Shown one piece after another: positions 7,964-16,182 of a DNA stretch of 64,000 nucleotides. Location: assembly GCA_023206055.1 (NCBI GenBank), contig CP065366.1:1922001-1986000 (forward strand). The letters run 5' to 3'. Below the pieces are notes generated by a model. It was not told the origin of the DNA. It saw only the letters and a list, made by a program, of their open reading frames with translations, and did no database searches. Made by a program: the position numbers and the translations under genes. Source of the DNA: Vibrio cyclitrophicus. Its GTDB lineage: Bacteria; Pseudomonadota; Gammaproteobacteria; Enterobacterales; Vibrionaceae. Numbering within the stretch: the stretch's first letter is position 1; each line of letters begins with the position of its first letter.

Positions 7964-9148
7964 ATGAAATTTCTATCAAAAGTCTCTTACGCCCTAGACG
8001 ATAAAATCGCTGTAGATGAGTTGCTCAACGGGGTGGAAAATCCTGGCGATATTGCTTATCTTATTTGCTACTGCACAGAAGAATATTCGACACTCGCTGT
8101 GCAGAAATATTTCGTAGATGCTCTCCCTAATACTCCCATACATGGCTGTACCACTTGTCACGGTATTATGACTGAAACTGGGTTTCATTCTGGCCCCGTA
8201 ATTGGCGTCCTTATCATTTATGACTCGGGGATCAACGCCTACGGCACGGGAATCGAGCATTTCAGCGACTCTATAGACCGCAGTACCTTTAGCGCGATCG
8301 ATCAAGCACTCAAGAACGCCAACCGAGAAGGCGAAATCCCTGATCTTATCTTGCTGCACTCCACACCTGGTAATGAAGAAAAAGTGATGGCGGCTATCGA
8401 TAAAAAATTCGGTACTGAGGTACCTATTATTGGCGGCAGTGCTGCAGACAATCAGGTTTCTGGAAATTGGAGCATCTTTACCGAAGAGTCACTCTCTATC
8501 AATGGTGTGTCTTTAACGGTAGTGTTTGCGTCTCAGTCTATCTATTCATCATTCAGTGCTGGGCACACACCAACGCGTTATTCAGGTACCGTGACCAAAG
8601 TCCGAAACAGAATATTATTAGAAATAGATCATAGGCCAGCAGTCACCGTTTATAACGAATGGACAAACTTCCATATCGGCGGCAGCGATGATGGCTATAT
8701 CTTTGAAAAATCTTCTGTTTATCCACTGGGCAGAAAGGTCGGTTCGTCTTACGACTACCCATATTTCAAATTGTCTCATTCGATCAGAGAAACAGAGTGC
8801 AATGGGATCGAGCTCTTCACCGACATCAGTGAGGGCGACACCATCTATTTAATGCAGGGCTCTAAGCAACAGCTAATAAGCCGTGCAGCTAATATCATTC
8901 ATTCTTCTTACTATAATGATATGGATCTCGAGGAAAAATTAGGCGCTATCAACATATTTTGTGCCGGACCTATGCTACATCTAAAACAGGACATGGACGA
9001 GGTTTGCGATCAAATAAATCAAGCACTTAATGGGCTGCCATACATCTGCCCATTTACCTTTGGCGAGCAAGGTAGGCTCTCTGGTGGCGAAAATGCACAC
9101 GGAAATTTAATGGTATCGTCTGCAACGTTTTATAGGTTGAAAAAGTAA
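7964..9148 (+). CDS. nosP: FIST-domain sensor, NosP-type (nitric oxide sensing)
   Basis: 394 residues. The N-terminal half is the FIST_N domain (CTTCHGI near 58-64, a GCTT-like core; IPIIGGSAADN near 150) and the C-terminal half the FIST_C domain (CPFTFGEQGRL near 365). FIST proteins bind small ligands; the NosP group binds heme and nitric oxide and inhibits the partner kinase. The stop codon overlaps the start of the downstream hybrid kinase (TAATG), as in V. cholerae, where VC1444 (NosP) precedes VC1445 (VpsS). Assignment to NosP is by domain and gene order; heme binding is not shown by the sequence alone. Confidence 0.75.
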   Translation: MKFLSKVSYALDDKIAVDELLNGVENPGDIAYLICYCTEEYSTLAVQKYFVDALPNTPIHGCTTCHGIMTETGFHSGPVIGVLIIYDSGINAYGTGIEHFSDSIDRSTFSAIDQALKNANREGEIPDLILLHSTPGNEEKVMAAIDKKFGTEVPIIGGSAADNQVSGNWSIFTEESLSINGVSLTVVFASQSIYSSFSAGHTPTRYSGTVTKVRNRILLEIDHRPAVTVYNEWTNFHIGGSDDGYIFEKSSVYPLGRKVGSSYDYPYFKLSHSIRETECNGIELFTDISEGDTIYLMQGSKQQLISRAANIIHSSYYNDMDLEEKLGAINIFCAGPMLHLKQDMDEVCDQINQALNGLPYICPFTFGEQGRLSGGENAHGNLMVSSATFYRLKK

Positions 9149-10872
9149 TGAGTTCTGAAGGTCAAGAAGCGCTGCAAGAAGCACGTATTGAACTACAAAA
9201 ACTAAAAGCCCGTGAGCGAAAACTGGCTGAAGAGAATAGGGTGATCTTATCAACCATCTCTGCAATCAGTAAGGCGCGTAACATATCTGAGATATTCTCA
9301 AGCCTTGAGTTCGTGCTCAAAAAATACATTAAGTTTGATGACTTTATCGTGGTATCAAGGGTAGGGAACGAAGGCAGTTTCAAAACCCTGCTAACCAATA
9401 ACAAAGTCTTCGAACAGATGAATTGGAGCGATTGTGGCAAGCTATCACGAGTCATCAATGGTGAATGTGCCATTCTTTTCGAACCCAAGTCTCTTGGGGA
9501 ATTTAACTCTCTGCATCCCATTGTTCTCGACCAAATCAACTCAGTCCTGATTACTGGTATAGATAGTGGACTTACACAATCTGTCATCATCTTTATCCAC
9601 TCCAATACCAAGCACTTTAGCATTGAAACTAAGGCCACACTAAACCGTTTTCGCCCACTTATAGAGCGTGCTGTTTTCGATATTGAGAACAAAGAAAAGC
9701 TTGAAGCAACGGTTCTCGAACGTACAGCAGAGCTTGTCACAGCAAGAAAAGACGCAGAAAGAGCTAACAAGGCCAAATCTGAATTCCTCGCAATGATGAG
9801 TCATGAATTAAGAACACCGCTAAATGCCATCATTGGCCTAATAGACACTCTCAAATCCACATCACTGAACGAAGAACAGCAGTCTATACTGCTTAATATG
9901 AGCACATCATCTGAGCTTTTATTGGCAATTATCAGTGATGTGTTAGATTTTTCTAAGATTGAATCGGGATGTTTCTCGTTAGCCCCTCAATGGAGCAATG
10001 TAAGAGACACTGTAACTTTTGTATTGTCTGAGCAAAAGAAGACAGCAGACGATAAAGGTTTAGCGCTAACAGTAACCAGCGATATCCCTGAAGGTGAACT
10101 TCATTATCTTGACCCAAGCCGTTTGGCACAGATCCTATTTAATCTGATTGGTAACGCGATTAAGTTTACTGAGCGTGGACATGTCCATGTTTCTATCAAG
10201 TACCAGCAGAGCTCTTTCTATATAACGGTGGAAGACACAGGGATTGGTATCAGCTCGCAACAACTTTCGTCGCTGTTCAGTCCATTTGTGCAAGCTGATA
10301 GCACCATCACACGACGATTTGGTGGCACAGGTTTAGGCTTGGCTATCACTAAAAGACTTGTTGAACTGATGCGTGGGCGCATATCAGTAAAGAGTGAGCC
10401 TGGAAAAGGTTCTAAATTCGAAGTACAGCTACCAGTGCTTACCAGAGTTACAAACAATCTGGCTAACAATGAAGATGATGAATCTTCACGAGAATTAAGA
10501 AGCCGTTATTCAGTGTTAGTTGTCGAAGACAATCCAACGAATCAGATGGTGATCAAATTAATCCTAACGCGACAAGGCCATGAAGTTTTTATCGCAAGCA
10601 ACGGTGAGGAAGCAATTGGCTTTGTGGAAAGAGCCAATGACTCAATAGACATTATCTTAATGGATGTGTCGATGCCGGTCATGGATGGATTAACCACGAC
10701 AAAATACATGAGAGACGCAAACATCAAAACACCAATTGTCGCGCTAACAGCACACACATCAGTAGAAGACAAATGTTCGTGCTTAGATGTTGGTATGAAT
10801 GATTTCGTTACCAAGCCAGTAAGAACTAAAGAGATCACAGAAGCAATTGATCGATTAATGCTTGAAGTCTAA
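9148..10872 (+). CDS. vpsS: Hybrid sensor histidine kinase, VpsS/NahK-like
   Basis: 574 residues, cytoplasmic (no membrane helices). Order: N-terminal coiled coil (5-40), a GAF-like region (about 45-180), a second coil, HisKA with phospho-accepting His219 in MMSHELRTPLNAIIG, HATPase (NLIGNAIKFT, EDTGIGI, FGGTGLGLAI) and a C-terminal receiver with Asp506 (IILMDVSMPVMDG) and Lys in VTKPV. In V. cholerae VpsS feeds phosphate to LuxU and is controlled by NosP, linking nitric oxide to quorum sensing and biofilm. Translational coupling to the FIST gene supports the same pairing here. No separate Hpt domain is present, so an external one (LuxU) is expected. Confidence 0.8.
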   Translation: MSSEGQEALQEARIELQKLKARERKLAEENRVILSTISAISKARNISEIFSSLEFVLKKYIKFDDFIVVSRVGNEGSFKTLLTNNKVFEQMNWSDCGKLSRVINGECAILFEPKSLGEFNSLHPIVLDQINSVLITGIDSGLTQSVIIFIHSNTKHFSIETKATLNRFRPLIERAVFDIENKEKLEATVLERTAELVTARKDAERANKAKSEFLAMMSHELRTPLNAIIGLIDTLKSTSLNEEQQSILLNMSTSSELLLAIISDVLDFSKIESGCFSLAPQWSNVRDTVTFVLSEQKKTADDKGLALTVTSDIPEGELHYLDPSRLAQILFNLIGNAIKFTERGHVHVSIKYQQSSFYITVEDTGIGISSQQLSSLFSPFVQADSTITRRFGGTGLGLAITKRLVELMRGRISVKSEPGKGSKFEVQLPVLTRVTNNLANNEDDESSRELRSRYSVLVVEDNPTNQMVIKLILTRQGHEVFIASNGEEAIGFVERANDSIDIILMDVSMPVMDGLTTTKYMRDANIKTPIVALTAHTSVEDKCSCLDVGMNDFVTKPVRTKEITEAIDRLMLEV

Positions 10873-10914
10873 TAAACGTATTCTTAATCGAAGATTAGGA
10901 AATATGTTTATTAG
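10869..10914 (+). terminator. Long stem-loop after vpsS
   Basis: A 9-bp outer stem (CTAATAAAC / GTTTATTAG) that includes the vpsS stop codon, with further inner pairing, followed by GTATTTTAT. Probable 3' end of the nosP-vpsS transcript, although the stem is AT-rich. Confidence 0.5.
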
Positions 10915-11020
10915 GTATTTTATGGTAAATAGCCTTACTGTTAAATAGAACGTCGATTTGGTGGATAAACCAGAGGCAGGGCATCACACAAAGATACTTG
11001 CCTTATAACCACAAAACACA

Positions 11021-11048
11021 ATTTAACATAATATACATAATACGCAGT
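11021..11048 (-). other. dif site of the chromosome (XerC/XerD recombination site)
   Basis: Read on the minus strand: XerC arm ACTGCGTATTA (11048-11038), central TGTATA (11037-11032), XerD arm TTATGTTAAAT (11031-11021). The XerD arm and centre are identical to E. coli dif and the whole site matches it at 24 of 28 positions; it closely resembles V. cholerae dif1. XerCD, activated by FtsK, resolve chromosome dimers here. It lies in intergenic DNA 150 bp after vpsS. In V. cholerae the same spot is the integration site of CTX phage and TLC satellite; here I see no duplicated dif and no phage genes, so the site looks unoccupied. Confidence 0.9.
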
Positions 11049-11794
11049 GATTGTATGTGAGATTTGAGGGTGTTCATAGCCTTATTGCTAGCGGATTTTA
11101 CGTACACCGCCGCATGAATCTATCTATTTAATTACTTTATGGCTTTGACTCCACGTTAATTGAATTAAATCGTGATGGCTTTATCACATGTCAGCTCAAA
11201 CTTAATTAAGGCTTCTAATTACGAATGCCACTCCAAAGTTAGTCCAGAGTCTCTGCTGGTTAAGTGTTAAAAACTATTACGCTGATTCTACTTCCCGAAA
11301 GAACCTCTATGATTAATACTTCCATTAACTCTCAGTCTATTGTCCGTACTAGCTTTAGACTGGAAATACTTGGTTACTCTTGTTCGCATAGACATAACGG
11401 TTCCAAAAGACCAAGCGTACTATCTAATCATCGAGTCTAGCTTATCTATGTTGGGTTGTTCTTTACCAAATTGAATCAACTATCAACGCTATCAGTCGAT
11501 CCGTACTAGTTTTTCAAACCACTGAGAATTGTCTGATGCCCAACGGTCATTGTTACCAAACTGCGTTGCCATCCAAAACGTACTTCTATAAACAGCGTGG
11601 TTGATAATAAGTTACAGTGCAACACAAATGCTATTCGCCAGTGTCTGGACTGCCTCATAGCTGCGATAATGACACTTCTATTAGCAACAAGTCTTTAAAA
11701 TCAGATGTTTAGACTAGTACTCAATTAGTTAGAGCATCTTTTGTTTGTTAACATATTCTGGAACTGAATAACTTATTATCTTAGAAGGCTTTAA
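11049..11794. other. Gene-free tract next to dif
   Basis: About 750 bp without an open frame of 60 codons on either strand and without a recognised RNA. It contains one copy of a recurrent 12-mer (11610-11621) and two copies of CCGTACTAG (about 11346 and 11500). On the minus strand 11611-11492 stays open for 39 codons and reads like protein (FWMATQFGNNDRWASDN), but no start or neighbouring frame supports a gene. It may be decayed DNA from a former insertion at dif. Confidence 0.5.
11610..11621 (+). repeat. Copy 1 of intergenic motif AGTTAYAGYGCA
   Basis: Reads AGTTACAGTGCA. Further copies on the same strand lie at 13372, 14767 and 18484, all between genes. See findings. Confidence 0.5.
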
Positions 11795-12385
11795 ATGAAA
11801 ATCAGTACAATCGCCCTATCGCTATTCACCGTTATTTTTGGCATCAACTCGCAGGCACTTGCTAGTGAAAATGAAAACTCACCTAGAGATCATGGTCATT
11901 TTTATGCCGGTGTTGATATCGGCTTTTATAATGAAACTGAATTAGAATATAGTGGCAGCGCCATTGAAGATTCATCTGATCTATCAGACTTTAGCTATAA
12001 CTTGGTTGGAGGCTACGAATTCAATACGCACGATGTCGTCAAACTGGGACTAGAGGCCGAGTACCGAAAAATCGGAAAAGTTAGTTATAATGACTTAATG
12101 GATATTGAAGGCCAAGCTTTCTTCGTAAACATTAAACCAAAGTTTATTGTTCAAGGTGACGTATTAGATCTGTATGTATCTCTATTAGCCGGTGTTGGCT
12201 CAATGGATATCGAAGCAAAAGCTTTTGGAAAATCTGAAGCAGCCTACCAAGTTGGTGCTGAGCTTGGTGCGATAGTAACAGACAACATCGACATCCATAT
12301 TGGTTACCGCTATGCAAACGTTGAAATAGAATCCATCGATATGTCGCCCCAAACCGCTTACCTAGGTGTAAGGTACCACTTCTAA
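11795..12385 (+). CDS. Small outer-membrane beta-barrel protein
   Basis: 196 residues with a signal peptide (about 1-23, cut after SQALA) and an eight-strand barrel of the OmpA/porin-like type: alternating strands such as FYAGVDIGFYN, NLVGGYEF, VKLGLEAEYRKIG, AYQVGAELGAIV and the C-terminal strand TAYLGVRYHF, ending with the aromatic residue that the BAM complex recognises. Ribosome-binding site AGAAGG stands before the ATG. Function unknown; such barrels often serve adhesion or stress roles. It stands alone in the accessory stretch right of dif. Confidence 0.8.
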   Translation: MKISTIALSLFTVIFGINSQALASENENSPRDHGHFYAGVDIGFYNETELEYSGSAIEDSSDLSDFSYNLVGGYEFNTHDVVKLGLEAEYRKIGKVSYNDLMDIEGQAFFVNIKPKFIVQGDVLDLYVSLLAGVGSMDIEAKAFGKSEAAYQVGAELGAIVTDNIDIHIGYRYANVEIESIDMSPQTAYLGVRYHF

Positions 12386-12415
12386 ACTCGATTCACCCTT
12401 ACGCTCAATACAACT

Positions 12416-12446
12416 AAAGTCGTGCTTTTAAAGTTCGGCTTTAATT
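12416..12446 (+). terminator. Possible terminator after the barrel gene
   Basis: Stem AAAGTCG / CGGCTTT (one G-T pair) followed by AATTTT, 31 bp past the stop codon. Confidence 0.4.
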
Positions 12447-12724
12447 TTGGTCACCTAATTCCCTTTCCCAGCTCAACCTTTAACAAGACAATTCAACCAT
12501 AAATAAAGTTACGTTGTATCTTTCTTTAAAGCTGCAGCCTAAAACATTAACCCTTAGTGAAAAATAAGCCACTTTAACAGGCTACTATTTCGTGTTTGAA
12601 TTTTGATCTATCAAACAGTTATATGAATAAATTTGGTGATTGAGCAATCAAATGCTATGCACTCAATCTTTAAAATTAAGTTAAAGTGTTAACATCAGGC
12701 AATTTTGTAAACTAGGTGTTTAAT
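12447..12724. other. Gene-free spacer
   Basis: AT-rich intergenic DNA before the DUF2971 gene. It holds TTGATCTATCAA at 12603-12614, which resembles an FNR box but has a spacer of 2 instead of 4. Nothing else is recognised. Confidence 0.4.
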
Positions 12725-13327
12725 ATGCTGCCTAAACTTTATAAGTTCAGATCGCTCCACGACAGAAACATACAATCTATTTCCGAGTATTCGTTGTGGT
12801 TTGATTACGCTAAAACTTTTAATAACCCTTTTGAATCTAACCAAGTCTTCAACAAAGAACTTCAACAAAACTTTAAGATCATGTGTTTCTCTCAGTCGAG
12901 CGACCACCCAATATTATGGTCGCAGTATGGTGACAACTTTAAAGGCATGTGTATCGAGTATGACCTCAACTGCTACAACGGCGATGCCAATCTCAACTGT
13001 TTTAAAGTCCAGTATGAAGACGAACCTTGTATATTCCGCCCGGCATCGTTCAGTGGGTTACAGACATCAAGGCTGGGAGCTGAGATATTCAAAATTAAGC
13101 ATTCTAATTGGCGCTATGAAAAGGAATACCGTTGGGTATTACCTGATGACGAGATGATCGGAAATAAACTCTACCTTAATAGAGAGTGCCTAAGCTCGGT
13201 GATTCTCTCAGAGCACGCTCCTGCAGACAGGAAGTTAAAAGTTCTGATGACTTGCCAACGCCTTGGTATCCCTGTTAAACACGCTATAGCAAAGCAAGAG
13301 TCGTTTACCTTCGAAGTGGTCTGTTAA
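12725..13327 (+). CDS. DUF2971 family protein
   Basis: About 200 residues starting MLPKLYKFRSL, the usual beginning of DUF2971 proteins, followed by family blocks: FNNPFESNQ, MCFSQSSDHPILWSQYGDNFKGMCIEYD and the C-terminal WRYEKEYRWV. The domain is widespread, often in defence islands or beside phage genes, and its biochemical role is not known. Start choice: a GTG 9 bases earlier is in frame, but the AGGTG overlapping it is well placed as ribosome-binding site for the ATG. It is alone on the plus strand, converging on the HDOD gene. Confidence 0.75.
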   Translation: MLPKLYKFRSLHDRNIQSISEYSLWFDYAKTFNNPFESNQVFNKELQQNFKIMCFSQSSDHPILWSQYGDNFKGMCIEYDLNCYNGDANLNCFKVQYEDEPCIFRPASFSGLQTSRLGAEIFKIKHSNWRYEKEYRWVLPDDEMIGNKLYLNRECLSSVILSEHAPADRKLKVLMTCQRLGIPVKHAIAKQESFTFEVVC

Positions 13328-13371
13328 ACGGAATAAGCAAGATTATATCTACAAGTCAGTTACTTACATAA

Positions 13372-13383
13372 AGTTACAGCGCA
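13372..13383 (+). repeat. Copy 2 of intergenic motif AGTTAYAGYGCA
   Basis: Reads AGTTACAGCGCA, just before the convergent terminator. It shares extra bases with copy 1 on the right (ACA-AAA). Confidence 0.5.
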
Positions 13384-13388
13384 ACATA

Positions 13389-13422
13389 AAAGAGAGCCAC
13401 ATTAATGCGACTCTCTCTTTTT
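13389..13422. terminator. Bidirectional terminator between DUF2971 and HDOD genes
   Basis: Imperfect stem AAAGAGAG / CTCTCTTT with a long loop and a T-run on both strands, placed between two convergent genes. Confidence 0.6.
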
Positions 13423-13423
13423 A

Positions 13424-14644
13424 TTACATGTTCACCGTAAGCTTTCCCAGCACTTTATCTTGCATCTGCTCAATTGTCGCTATAGACATTTGAACAGTTG
13501 AAAACCAATAAGGTCGATGTTTAACGTCAAATAGTTCACTATTATCTAACGCCTCGAAAACAGAATATTTTCTACCTTGAGCCAAAGCTGCACCATAAAC
13601 CGTTCGCTCAAGTACTGGAATGTCATTCACTTCCTCTAGAAGTGCCTTCTTTATGAACTGGTTTCCCGGGCTCCAATCGATAAATTCAACGAGATTTTTT
13701 AGTAGCTTAAGCTCTAGCTGCTCGACCATTGCTTCGAGAAACTGTGTGTTTGGCATCACCTCAGTACAAGCATAATATTCGTCATGCTTGTCACTTGCTT
13801 CACGATAACCAAGCATCGTTTTTACCAATGCGTCTTCAAACGTTGAAGAAAAGTGGTTACAAATTAAAAACAAAGGTAGGACTCTCAACACGCCAAGTAA
13901 AATGCCTACGTTAGGATCTTTAACCGGTGTTTCTTGAAGTCTAATTCGTGTTGCATTGGAAGTCGCAACTAAATGTTGCCAAACTTTAGGTGTAATGTGT
14001 TTAATATTTGCATCATTCCACTTAATCAGCTTTTGGCTCATTAGCAATGGAAACAATAAACGGCAGTTTTCGATACCAATCTGTTGTGCTGCAACCTTAG
14101 GGTCGAGAGTCACCTTGGACTTTCTACCGTATTTATCGTTGAACTCAGGATTGGAAACAAATTCGATTAAATTTGAACTCAACAACCGATTCGTTTCTAA
14201 AACCTTATGCAACTTAGAAAAATTTAAAGATGGTGAATACGCAACACTAGCGAACTGATTGTAATCGGGCAAGTCTGAAAACAACGAACTTATTAATGTG
14301 CCTTGAAGCTTCTCAAGCATTAGAGCCGACGCTGTATTACTAACATCATCGATAACGTAACGTAAGGTTTGTTGCTTCGCGTCGACTTTCTCACGATGAG
14401 CATTAACTCTATCTTGTTCACAGCGCAGTAGAATACGTTGGTTGTGAGATATGCGGTCAGATTCATCAAATATGACGCTATCACAATACCTATTTTCCAA
14501 ACTTAGTAACGTGTCTACTGTAGATTGCGGCAGCTTATATTTCGGTGAGATTAACCATCGATTAAAGCGAGCTTTAACGTTGATTGAGACCTTCCTTGAG
14601 ATCTCAACTACTTCAGGGGTATAACTTTTATTTGTTAACAACAA
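13424..14644 (-). CDS. HDOD-domain protein
   Basis: 406 residues. The middle (about 110-300) carries an HDOD-type domain: ALMLEKLQGTLISSLFSDLPDYNQFASVAYSP, with helices and the QQIGIENCRLLFPLLMS block typical of HDOD, a degenerate HD phosphohydrolase fold used in signalling. The N-terminal 110 residues are basic and coiled. It begins with TTG at 14644, with AAGGAA 8 bases before. HDOD proteins often act in c-di-GMP, stress or stationary-phase signalling; the target here is unknown. Single transcription unit. Confidence 0.7.
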   Translation of the reverse strand: MLLTNKSYTPEVVEISRKVSINVKARFNRWLISPKYKLPQSTVDTLLSLENRYCDSVIFDESDRISHNQRILLRCEQDRVNAHREKVDAKQQTLRYVIDDVSNTASALMLEKLQGTLISSLFSDLPDYNQFASVAYSPSLNFSKLHKVLETNRLLSSNLIEFVSNPEFNDKYGRKSKVTLDPKVAAQQIGIENCRLLFPLLMSQKLIKWNDANIKHITPKVWQHLVATSNATRIRLQETPVKDPNVGILLGVLRVLPLFLICNHFSSTFEDALVKTMLGYREASDKHDEYYACTEVMPNTQFLEAMVEQLELKLLKNLVEFIDWSPGNQFIKKALLEEVNDIPVLERTVYGAALAQGRKYSVFEALDNSELFDVKHRPYWFSTVQMSIATIEQMQDKVLGKLTVNM

Positions 14645-14766
14645 CCGTGACTTTCCTTTGCCGTAAATGCTCTTGTGTCGACATATCTTGCCTTTATAAC
14701 AAAACTAATATTAATAGAAATTAGAGATTGGTTCACGAAATTATTTCAATAAAATTAAGGTTATTT

Positions 14767-14778
14767 AGTTATAGTGCA
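14767..14778 (+). repeat. Copy 3 of intergenic motif AGTTAYAGYGCA
   Basis: Reads AGTTATAGTGCA and is part of a 16-base near-palindrome (TTATAGTGCACTGTAA). It lies just beyond the stop of the TolA-like gene. Confidence 0.5.
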
Positions 14779-14788
14779 CTGTAAGCAG

Positions 14789-15100
14789 CTAATACGTGAT
14801 ATGTAACCGGATATACTTTTCTGGAAAACTGTATTTGAACCTTTTCTTCTTCGGCAAGTACTTTTTGGCCTGCTTGCAAACGTTGCTATCACCAGACGTT
14901 CTCACCTTTTTGATTCTTGCGTAACCTTTAGAGTGCTTCATCTCAATCATAAGATCGCAATAACCATCGAAATCAACATTGCTCTTGTTGAGCCCTTTCA
15001 TGACGGTGACTTTGATTTTTTTAGCTATGGGATTAACCAATGCATCGTCGGCAAAAGCAACTGGGGATAAAAAACACAATAGGAATATTAGATATCTCAT
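14789..15100 (-). CDS. Secreted protein resembling TolA C-terminal domain
   Basis: 103 residues with a signal peptide (1-17, cut after VAFA). The mature 85 residues resemble domain III of TolA/TonB: VDFDGYCDLMIEMKHSKGYA-type strand pair, then a short helix with the second cysteine (NVCKQAKKYLP) and a final strand. Two Cys (in GYCDL and NVCKQ) match the TolA disulfide positions. It lacks the TolA membrane anchor and long helix, so it would be a free periplasmic domain. In V. cholerae TolA domain III is a CTX phage receptor. Function here unknown. Confidence 0.6.
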   Translation of the reverse strand: MRYLIFLLCFLSPVAFADDALVNPIAKKIKVTVMKGLNKSNVDFDGYCDLMIEMKHSKGYARIKKVRTSGDSNVCKQAKKYLPKKKRFKYSFPEKYIRLHITY

Positions 15101-15205
15101 ACTGCTCTCTCTTTGTTGAAGGTGAGAACAGTATGCGGAAATTCAAGGAAAATGAAGGATTAACTTAGTATGAGGATTGACCAGCTAACGCGTAAATCTC
15201 AACGA

Positions 15206-15514
15206 CTACGCTTTCTTTGAGCCTTTAGACTTAAAACCATTATGTGGGAACACGTTACGAATACGTTGCTGTACGTTTTTAGGCACATCTTTAGTAAATT
15301 TGAGGTTGTAGCCAGAGCGTTTTGCATACACTTTTAACTCACCTTTAAAGGCGTTGTTGTGGCCAATTTCTTGAAGGTTGTGCTTAAAGCTCGGTGGAAG
15401 ATGACCTTTAACTTGTTTGATCGCTCCGTCGCTAAATTTGATTTTTAATACCGGTCGATCAACAGCAACTAACCAAAAGACCAACGCCGCACCGATTAAG
15501 ATTACGTACATCAT
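15206..15514 (-). CDS. DUF3634 family membrane protein
   Basis: 102 residues with one N-terminal membrane helix (MYVILIGAALVFWLV) and a basic cytoplasmic tail containing IKFSDGAIKQVKGHLPPSF, the DUF3634 signature, which occurs in Vibrio and relatives. Two adjacent ATGs at the start (15514 and 15511). It follows matP by 23 bp on the same strand, so probably co-transcribed with it. No known function. Confidence 0.75.
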   Translation of the reverse strand: MMYVILIGAALVFWLVAVDRPVLKIKFSDGAIKQVKGHLPPSFKHNLQEIGHNNAFKGELKVYAKRSGYNLKFTKDVPKNVQQRIRNVFPHNGFKSKGSKKA

Positions 15515-15537
15515 AATGTCACCACTACTGTTGATGA

Positions 15538-15993
15538 TTATTTATCGTCAGAAAGAAGCTTGCTTAAGTCTTCTTTGAGACTGGTTACTGTTTTGCTCGC
15601 CTGTTCACTACGGGACGCTTCGCTAACCAAATACTCGATGGCGTCAGATAGCGTACAGCCTAGCTCATTCGCTCGTTGAGATAGCTTTTCCCATACACGG
15701 TAATCAAGGTCTATTGATTTCTTCTTTGTGTGAACTTGTTCAGCATTGAAGTGGCGTTTTCGCTTAGCTCTGATCGCTTGTTTAAGCTTGTTATCGAGTT
15801 CAGGAGACATGTTGTTAGATATCCACTCAAGGACACCTGTAGGTTGATGTTCGAGCTTCAATAAGGCTTTAACAGCAACGTCAGCTTCACTTGAATCAAT
15901 GTGGCAGGTGATCGGCTCACCTTCTTTCCATTTTTTAACCAGATAGTTCCATTTCCAACCACATTCCAAGTTTTCAAGTTGCTGATATTTCAT
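15538..15993 (-). CDS. matP: Macrodomain Ter protein MatP
   Basis: 151 residues, usual length. N-terminal start MKYQQLENLECGWKWNYL is the MatP signature, followed by the KRHFNAEQVHTKKKSIDLDYRVWEKLS-type ribbon-helix-helix (residues about 95-135, key block KSIDLDYRVW) and a C-terminal coil. MatP binds matS sites and condenses the terminus, linking it to the division apparatus through ZapB. A matS-like site lies upstream at 16018-16030, so self-regulation is possible. Neighbour of the Lon/fabA pair as in E. coli. Confidence 0.95.
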   Translation of the reverse strand: MKYQQLENLECGWKWNYLVKKWKEGEPITCHIDSSEADVAVKALLKLEHQPTGVLEWISNNMSPELDNKLKQAIRAKRKRHFNAEQVHTKKKSIDLDYRVWEKLSQRANELGCTLSDAIEYLVSEASRSEQASKTVTSLKEDLSKLLSDDK

Positions 15994-16017
15994 GTCTAAT
16001 CTCGAGAGTTAATCCTA

Positions 16018-16030
16018 GTGACAGCGTAAC
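16018..16030. other. matS-like site upstream of matP
   Basis: GTGACAGCGTAAC agrees with GTGACRNYGTCAC at 12 of 13 positions (C to A at position 11). It lies 25 bp before the matP start codon, so MatP binding could affect its own promoter. Confidence 0.5.
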
Positions 16031-16182
16031 CCAGAATGGGCTATTTGACAATTATTGTCTTGGAAGAATAGACCAAGATCATACTTATGTTAGCTTAGTG
16101 ATTAGTAACTACAACATAGAGCTACAAGCGAGATCGGTTTTTCTATATACTCGCTACCTCATTATCATAATCAGAAACTTAA

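Noticed and set aside
9162..9776. 204-codon open frame antisense to the hybrid kinase
   Set aside because: It is the shadow of the strong plus-strand gene with clear domains; no ribosome site or family match.
12603..12614. TTGATCTATCAA as an FNR box
   Set aside because: Spacer of 2 bases instead of 4, and no low-oxygen gene beside it.
12801..13157. 118-codon open frame inside the DUF2971 gene
   Set aside because: Other frame of a recognised domain; low-complexity translation.
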